NCBI GenBank assembly: GCA_031267995.1
Contig: JAIRXZ010000044.1
Coordinates: 1-8,297, forward strand
Direction of reading: 5' to 3'
Length of the DNA: 8,297 bases
From: Odoribacteraceae bacterium
Lineage (GTDB): Bacteria; Bacteroidota; Bacteroidia; Bacteroidales; Marinifilaceae
Both the position numbers and the translations under genes were made by a program. The notes under the pieces are model-generated. The model worked only from the letters and a program-made list of their open reading frames with translations, had not been told where the DNA came from and did not search any database. Positions 1-5,074 of this stretch are shown piece by piece (positions within the stretch are counted from its first letter, which is position 1; each line of letters begins with the position of its first letter).

Positions 1-2
1 AA

Positions 3-134
3 CGCCACGCGGCGCCCGACACGACCGGGGAACCACATTTCCTCAACGTGACACGAATCGACTCCATCGCCACCCCTTGTTTCGATTTCGTACACGCGTC
101 CCCGCGTCGCGGAAAAACGTTAAAGAAATCATAA
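3..134 (+). CDS. Possible C-terminal end of an upstream gene (partial)
   Basis: This frame is open from the left edge to a TAA at 132-134, leaving 43 visible residues. The visible residues include PHFLNVTRIDSIATPCFDF, which looks like ordinary protein. The gene 1 frame over the same bases reads as an Arg/His/Pro-rich shadow. Most third codon positions are G or C, falling off near the end. The stop lies two bases before the ATG at 137, a typical operon junction. No domain can be recognised in so short a piece. It may equally be an accidental open frame of a GC-rich stretch, so confidence is low. Confidence 0.35.
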   Translation, partial: RHAAPDTTGEPHFLNVTRIDSIATPCFDFVHASPRRGKTLKKS

Positions 135-136
135 AA

Positions 137-1423
137 ATGTCGGAAACAAGCGGATCGCGAAACCTCCTCGCGCGGGTCGGGGAACGCCTCCTGTCGACCG
201 GGGCGCGCCTCGCGCGGATCGGGAGATTTTTCTCGCGAATCGGGGTACTCGTCCCGACAACCGGGGCGCATCGCGCGCTCACCGGGAGGCACTTCTCGCT
301 CACCGGGAGGCACTTCTTGTCAACCGGGGCGCGTCGCGCGCTCACCGGGAGGCACCTCTCGCCAACCGGGGCGCGTCGCGCGCTAACCGGGAGGCACCTC
401 TCGCCAACCGGGGCGCATCGCGCGCTCACCGGGGCGCTCCCCGCGTTCATCGCGATACTCCTCGCCTCGTCGTGCGGGCGGGACGAGCGGCGGGAGACCC
501 CTCCCGTCGACGGCATGATCACCCTGTCGATCAGCGTCGCGGAGGCCGACGAACACTCCTCCAGGGGCGGGACACCCCTCCCCGGCACCGCCGAAGAATC
601 GCGGATTAAAACCCTAAAAATCTTCGTCTTCAGGAGCGACGACAACACCCTCGAACAGTACAAGGGCGTCCTCATCAACGACAACAACACCAGCGACGAT
701 CCCTCCTGGAACGCCGCCACCAAAAGCCTCCGCGTGGTGATAACGCCCGGCAACAAGCGCGTCTACTGCGTGGCCAACTGGGCGGCAACACCCGACGCCG
801 AGATGCCCGAACTGTCCGACCAAACCATCGCGGACACCGCCACCCTCCTCGCCGTCACGCGGGCGCACGGCGGCGTCACCCCGCGCAATCCCCCCGTGAT
901 GAGCGGTCGGATGACACGCAACATCACCGGCGCCGAGCAGGAACTCGGCATCACCATCGAGCGGCAAGTGGCGATGGTCAACATCTACCCGATGCTCTCC
1001 CCCCTGCTGGGCGCGCTGGACGCCAACGTCACCATCGAGGGGGTCAAATTCACGCGCCTTGCCGGCGCCTCCTACCTCTTCCCGCGCGTGCCGGCGGTGA
1101 ACCCCGCGGGCGTCGCCTGGGATCAATCCGCCTTCGAGGGCGTCTCGTCGGCGCGCGTGACGGCGACGACGCCCGCCGCGGCCGTCAAGTACCCCGTCAC
1201 CTACTACATCCCCGAAAACATCGCCGCGGACGAAAACGCCGCCACGCGCGTGACCGTCAAGGCGATATACAACGGGGCTACCGTCTACTACTCGCTCCCG
1301 TTGCGCGGGGAGGGCGTGCCGTCCCCCCATGCCGTGGAGCGCAATCACGCTTATAATTACTACCTGACCATCCAAGGCGTCGGCGCAGCGACTGTTGCCC
1401 TCGCCCCTCGAAGATCCTTGTAA
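137..1423 (+). CDS. Fimbrillin-like (type V pilin) lipoprotein with a heptad-repeat leader
   Basis: This is a likely structural subunit of a Bacteroidota type V pilus, made as a lipoprotein precursor. I chose the ATG at 137 (428 aa). It follows an AT-rich, SD-less leader typical of the phylum, and the frame further upstream (including a TTG at 77) is Arg-rich and not protein-like. Residues 14-104 are 13 tandem heptads such as TGARRAL and TGRHLSP. They lead directly into a short hydrophobic stretch, AFIAILLASSC, with the lipobox Cys at 113. The mature part begins CGRDERRE. It then shows a beta strand (MITLSISV), an Arg at 143 (SSRGG) where Porphyromonas FimA/Mfa1-type pilins are cut by an Arg protease, and the strand ESRIKTLKIFVF. 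IERQVAMVNI matches the family's 'l.R.vAkv.v' strand, and RNHAYNYYLTIQGVG (402-416) matches the usual pilin C-terminal strand. The family call is by motif recall. The 112-residue leader is far longer than a normal signal peptide. It is probably co-transcribed with the next gene, 48 bp downstream. Confidence 0.82.
   Translation: MSETSGSRNLLARVGERLLSTGARLARIGRFFSRIGVLVPTTGAHRALTGRHFSLTGRHFLSTGARRALTGRHLSPTGARRALTGRHLSPTGAHRALTGALPAFIAILLASSCGRDERRETPPVDGMITLSISVAEADEHSSRGGTPLPGTAEESRIKTLKIFVFRSDDNTLEQYKGVLINDNNTSDDPSWNAATKSLRVVITPGNKRVYCVANWAATPDAEMPELSDQTIADTATLLAVTRAHGGVTPRNPPVMSGRMTRNITGAEQELGITIERQVAMVNIYPMLSPLLGALDANVTIEGVKFTRLAGASYLFPRVPAVNPAGVAWDQSAFEGVSSARVTATTPAAAVKYPVTYYIPENIAADENAATRVTVKAIYNGATVYYSLPLRGEGVPSPHAVERNHAYNYYLTIQGVGAATVALAPRRSL
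176..448 (+). repeat. 21-bp tandem repeat array, translated as 13 heptads
   Basis: There are thirteen contiguous 21-bp units in frame with the pilin gene, starting at 176, 197, 218, 239, 260, 281, 302, 323, 344, 365, 386, 407 and 428. They encode VGERLLS, TGARLAR, IGRFFSR, IGVLVPT, TGAHRAL, TGRHFSL, TGRHFLS, TGARRAL, TGRHLSP, TGARRAL, TGRHLSP, TGAHRAL and TGALPAF. Nearly every unit starts with an ACCGGG-like core. The outer units are diverged and the inner ones nearly identical. A 42-bp dimer (323-364 and 365-406) is duplicated with one mismatch, at 343 versus 385, so expansion looks recent. Because 21 is a multiple of three, gain or loss of units keeps the frame. The last, degenerate unit merges into the signal-peptide hydrophobic core. 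Confidence 0.96.
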
Positions 1424-1428
1424 ATCAC

Positions 1429-1453
1429 CGGGGGAGCCTTGTTGTTCCCCCCG
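1429..1453 (+). other. Imperfect GC hairpin between the two pilin genes
   Basis: A CGGGGG arm at 1429-1434 can pair with CCCCCG at 1448-1453 across a loop of about 13 bases. It lies just after the stop of the first pilin gene, and an AATTAAAAATG sequence follows rather than a T-run. It is therefore not a standard intrinsic terminator. It could lower read-through or protect the upstream message end, which would set the two proteins at different levels. That role is inference. Confidence 0.35.
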
Positions 1454-1471
1454 AATTAAAAATGAAACAAT

Positions 1472-4400
1472 ATGAAAACAGTTGACTTCGCCCGAAGGGC
1501 ATCGCGCGTACTCTCCATCTTCCTGCTCGCCGCCCTGGCGATGACGTGCAGGAACGCTGATCCCCTGGAGGATAGTGACGTTTCACAACACAACCTCGTC
1601 CTGAAAATGGGCGCCTACGACACCCCCGCCGCCGCCGCCATCCTGCCCACCACGCGCATCTTCGCTTTTCACAGGGGCGCGCCCAACGACAAGAGTTTCC
1701 AAAGCGAAATTTTAAACCTCACCGCCACCGCCAACCAGCTCTCCGCCCGCGTGAAGGAAGGGGATTGGTACCTCGCGATGGTGTCGGCGCCCGCCGCGGC
1801 CACCTTCAGCCTGCCCTCGGCGGCGACGACCATGGAACACACGCCGCTCTACGCGTACGCCCCGGCGGTCAACTCCGTGACGGGCAAAAGCGCCAACGCC
1901 GAGGAGCTGTTTATCGCCAACGCGCCGGTGAGCATCCGCGCCGACCAGGTGACCAACCTCGGCGCGCGGCTCGACAGGAACGTCGCGATGGTGGAGCTGA
2001 TCGTGAACAAGGTGACGGCCAATTTCAACAAGGCGGCCACGGATCACGTGATTGAACTGCACCACGTCCCGTCAACCATCAGCTACACGGGCGCCCTGCT
2101 GCCGGACAAGAATAACCCGGATACCGTGGCCGCCGGGCAGTTCCCCCGCGCCAGGGTGACGCTGAAGGATCACCCGACCGAAAGCGGGTACTTGCACGCG
2201 GACACCATCCGTTTCCTGGTGCCGGCGCACCGGGGCGTCGATTTTTCCGCCGCCAATCCCGTCGACACCACCACGGCAAAGATGCTGCTGTCCGTCAATT
2301 TCCAGCGCACCGGCGGGGGGCGCTTCACCAAGTCGAAGGAGATTCCCGTGGTGGCCAAGTGCAACCGCGTCCTGCGGCTGCGGATCAATATCAACGACGG
2401 CATCTCCTTCCAGGCTGAAACCTTGCCGTGGAGCGGCGTGGACGTCTCCGAAACCGTGGGCGAGGCTTACACCAACTGGCTCTACGTGAAGCGCGGAAGC
2501 GGCGGCACGGGGCAGTCGTGGGCTGATCCCCTGCCCGACATATCTTCCGCCATCACCACCGCCCGGATGTTGCGGGCGCTCCCCACGCCGGTGCCCGTGA
2601 ACGGCATCCTGGTGGCCGGCGGCACCGCCATTGGCGCCTACGAGGAGGATTTCACGCTCCAGGATAACGAAAAGATTTTCGGCGGCTGGCAGGGCGTCCC
2701 CGGCACGGAGCTCTCCGCCACCGACCTTGCCGCTCCCTACACCTCGGCGAGTCGCTCGCTGGGCGCGTACAAGGCCATCATCGTCCCCAAGACCACCGGC
2801 ATCGCGCTGACGGGTAGCGCCTCCGTCCTCGACGGCGTGGTGTTGCGGGGTGTTGCCGGGAGCTTCACGCCGCTGACCGTCAACAACCCCACGGCCTGGA
2901 TCAACGCCGTGGAGGTGCGCGAAAACAGCTCCACGGCGCCCCAGGCGTTGTCCATCGCCGCCGGCTTGGGCACCAATATCCTGGTGGCCGACAACCATAA
3001 AGGGGGCGTCGCCCTCGCCGCCGGCAGCACGCTGGTCAACGCCACCATCGCCGGGAACGCCGAGGCCTCCACCTTCGCCGGCAAACTCCAAAACTCCATC
3101 TACTGGGGCAACGGGGGCACCCCCGCGATGGGGGGCACCATCCAGTACTCCGCCTTCAACAAGGCCAACACCCCCGTGGGGCTGACCAATATCGTTGTCA
3201 ACGAAAACAATACCGCCTGGTTTACCACCAGCGAGGTGGTGCCGGGGCCGCACTTTGCCCTGTCGGCGCACCCCCGGTACGCGGTCAGCGCGTCGGCGTC
3301 CAATCGCGCCCCCATGCTGGGACGAGGCGAGCGATCGGTGTTCGATAACGTCACCACGGCCATGACCGATAAAAGAGATATCGACGGCCATCCCCGGCAC
3401 AACGACAGCACCGACATCGGTTGCTACGAGGGCGTCGGCAGCGTCAAGGGCTTCAAGCTGCGGTGGAACATGAGCGCTATCTATATCTCCACCAAGGCCA
3501 ATAACGAAAGCGAGCACCCCTCCATCCTCGTTGAAAACCCGGAGAAGGCCTACGTGAAATGGCATATCGACGCCACCTCCATCATCAGCTCGCGCTACTC
3601 CGTCATCACCGGGAAGACCGCCGGGGAGGGCAATACCACCAATCTTGGCTTCTTCAAACTCAAGTCGGCCACCGCCAACAGCGGCAACGACGAGCTGCCG
3701 TGCGGCACCGTCACCCTGCACAGCAACCTGGGCGCTTACCTGCCCGACGTGGCGCTGGATGTTTTCCAGACGCCAGGCAAGTCGAAACCCTGGACGACAG
3801 GCTACGCCGGATCGTTCCACAGGAACAGCGAGACGTCCGAACGGCTCATCTCCGGAACCAATAGCGGCGACTGGACGGTGCGCATCGTCAGCGGCGTGGA
3901 CTGGATCAAGATCGATAACCTGCCGAGCGGATCGAACGGCGGTACCGTGCAGGAGACCTTCGGCGGACAGATTTCCGGCACGGGCAATATCTACTTCCGC
4001 GTCGGCATGGAGACCACCCTGCCCGCCGGCCACGCCCCGCGTTACGGCCTGATTACCATACACCGCACCGGCGGGGTTGCCCTGTTCTTCGTCCGGCAAG
4101 GGGAGGAGGCCGATTATATCTATGGCCCCGACTCGCCCGGTCGCACGGTGACGCCACCGGCGGGACGTCCCGATGCCGTCAAATTCTCCCCCTACAACCT
4201 CACCGATCCCCAGGGCAGGTTTAACGCCGCCGGCGTCGCCCTCGGCAGAAGGGGCGGGGCATTCACGGATTACCCCTCCAAAACCGGATATTTCTTCAAA
4301 TTCTGCGCGAACAGGGCCTTCTATCCCGACAATAGCATCGCGGGAACGAATATCGGCGAGGCCTATACCTCGTACTGGGTCGATGGCAACGAGCCTTGCC

Positions 4401-4873
4401 CGACGGGCTATCACACCCCCTCCAACCCGGAGTTCGTGGAGAGTTATTTCCTCAACAAAAATATCAATACCTACTTCTCCGGCGATGCCAACACCACCTT
4501 CGTCTGGGGACGACTTGCCGACGGCTATTTCGATAGACACGCCACCTCCGGCGCTCGCGAATATGGCAAGGGTCCCAACAGGGCTACCGAGGGGTTGCTG
4601 ATATACAATGACTATAATAACGCCTGCGTCTTCTTCCCCATGGCGGGCAAACGGTTGTCGGATCCCCCCGGCGATAAGTTCTTCGAGCGCACCGCCACCT
4701 CCGGAGGCGGATTCTACGTGCAGTGGACGCTCACCAACACCATCTATAGCACCGCCTGGGTCTACGGCACGCACAGCTACGGCACCGGCGACACCGGTCA
4801 CCTGGGACTGAGCTGCGGAAGCAACGAAATCTACAAGAAAGAGGCCGCCTCCGTCCGCTGCGTGAAGGATTAA
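1472..4873 (+). CDS. Large mosaic fimbrillin/beta-helix/BACON/FISUMP lipoprotein, likely pilus-tip adhesin
   Basis: This is an 1133-residue exported lipoprotein, probably a tip or accessory subunit of the same pilus. The start is ATG 1472, after an AT-rich leader. Another ATG at 1462, in a different frame, makes only a 7-codon micro-ORF overlapping it. The signal peptide has RR at 8-9 and the core VLSIFLLAALAMTC, with the lipobox Cys at 26. Residues about 35-330 are fimbrillin-like: TTRIFAFHRG resembles the pilin first core strand and LDRNVAMVELIV the 'R.vA.v' strand. From about 333 (NWLYVKRGSGGTGQSWADPL) to about 655 the protein looks like a right-handed beta-helix with repeated short strands. 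It ends in TDIGCYEG (about 647-654), a close match to the DIGAYE end of choice-of-anchor Q proteins. Two BACON-like segments follow, ending in ALDVFQTPG and ALFFVRQGEE. Residues about 900-1133 are FISUMP-like, with GNEPCPTGYHTPS, VFFPMAGKR and a terminal SVRCVKD. Family names are recalled from motifs, and the adhesin role is inferred from architecture and its place beside a pilin. Confidence 0.88.
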   Translation: MKTVDFARRASRVLSIFLLAALAMTCRNADPLEDSDVSQHNLVLKMGAYDTPAAAAILPTTRIFAFHRGAPNDKSFQSEILNLTATANQLSARVKEGDWYLAMVSAPAAATFSLPSAATTMEHTPLYAYAPAVNSVTGKSANAEELFIANAPVSIRADQVTNLGARLDRNVAMVELIVNKVTANFNKAATDHVIELHHVPSTISYTGALLPDKNNPDTVAAGQFPRARVTLKDHPTESGYLHADTIRFLVPAHRGVDFSAANPVDTTTAKMLLSVNFQRTGGGRFTKSKEIPVVAKCNRVLRLRININDGISFQAETLPWSGVDVSETVGEAYTNWLYVKRGSGGTGQSWADPLPDISSAITTARMLRALPTPVPVNGILVAGGTAIGAYEEDFTLQDNEKIFGGWQGVPGTELSATDLAAPYTSASRSLGAYKAIIVPKTTGIALTGSASVLDGVVLRGVAGSFTPLTVNNPTAWINAVEVRENSSTAPQALSIAAGLGTNILVADNHKGGVALAAGSTLVNATIAGNAEASTFAGKLQNSIYWGNGGTPAMGGTIQYSAFNKANTPVGLTNIVVNENNTAWFTTSEVVPGPHFALSAHPRYAVSASASNRAPMLGRGERSVFDNVTTAMTDKRDIDGHPRHNDSTDIGCYEGVGSVKGFKLRWNMSAIYISTKANNESEHPSILVENPEKAYVKWHIDATSIISSRYSVITGKTAGEGNTTNLGFFKLKSATANSGNDELPCGTVTLHSNLGAYLPDVALDVFQTPGKSKPWTTGYAGSFHRNSETSERLISGTNSGDWTVRIVSGVDWIKIDNLPSGSNGGTVQETFGGQISGTGNIYFRVGMETTLPAGHAPRYGLITIHRTGGVALFFVRQGEEADYIYGPDSPGRTVTPPAGRPDAVKFSPYNLTDPQGRFNAAGVALGRRGGAFTDYPSKTGYFFKFCANRAFYPDNSIAGTNIGEAYTSYWVDGNEPCPTGYHTPSNPEFVESYFLNKNINTYFSGDANTTFVWGRLADGYFDRHATSGAREYGKGPNRATEGLLIYNDYNNACVFFPMAGKRLSDPPGDKFFERTATSGGGFYVQWTLTNTIYSTAWVYGTHSYGTGDTGHLGLSCGSNEIYKKEAASVRCVKD

Positions 4874-4894
4874 TCCCGCGCGACAACGAAACGA

Positions 4895-4924
4895 GGCCAC
4901 TCCCCACGCGGGGGGTGGCCTTTA
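4895..4924 (+). terminator. Rho-independent-type terminator of the pilin unit
   Basis: An 11-bp stem (4895-4905 with 4910-4920, one G-T wobble) closes a 4-base loop ACGC and is followed by TTTAT. It begins 21 bases after the stop of the mosaic lipoprotein gene. Flanking AACGA (4890-4894) and TCGTT (4924-4928) could extend the stem around the TTTA. The T-run is short, as is common in this phylum. Confidence 0.82.
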
Positions 4925-5031
4925 TCGTTCGCGGCGGTGTTGGGGTCAAAGGGGAACTCGCTCCCGCTGCTTTTCCCCCGTCCCGCCCGTGAAAAAAAAC
5001 CGTCCCGTTTATGGAAACTCCCGCTTTTATC

Positions 5032-5039
5032 TATCTTTG
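5032..5039 (+). promoter_or_regulatory. Predicted Bacteroidota sigma-type -7 box
   Basis: TATCTTTG matches the Bacteroidota primary sigma factor -7 consensus TAnnTTTG in every defined position. TTTA at 5008-5011, 20 bases upstream, is a three-of-four match to the -33 TTTG box at close to the usual spacing. Transcription would start around 5045, leaving a leader of about 30 bases, very AT-rich and without a Shine-Dalgarno sequence. It lies after the upstream terminator, so the VIT/VWA gene seems to be its own unit. Confidence 0.6.
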
Positions 5040-5074
5040 GAAAAAATTCACCGCCCCGTAAAAAATAAAAACAC

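Noticed and set aside
77..136. A start at the TTG at 77 for the pilin gene
   Set aside because: The extra 20 residues are Arg/Lys-rich and not protein-like, the AT-rich leader before 137 fits a phylum-typical start, and TTG starts are rare.
43..756. A 237-codon minus-strand frame with LPVSARRAPVGER-like repeats
   Set aside because: It is the antisense reading of the 21-bp leader array. Repeats without stops stay open in several frames, and it has no signal or domain of its own.
2072..4900. A 942-codon open frame on the minus strand opposite the mosaic lipoprotein gene
   Set aside because: It is Gly/Arg/Val/His-rich with no motif I recognise, while the plus strand has a signal peptide and several domain signatures. 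Long antisense frames are common opposite GC-rich genes.
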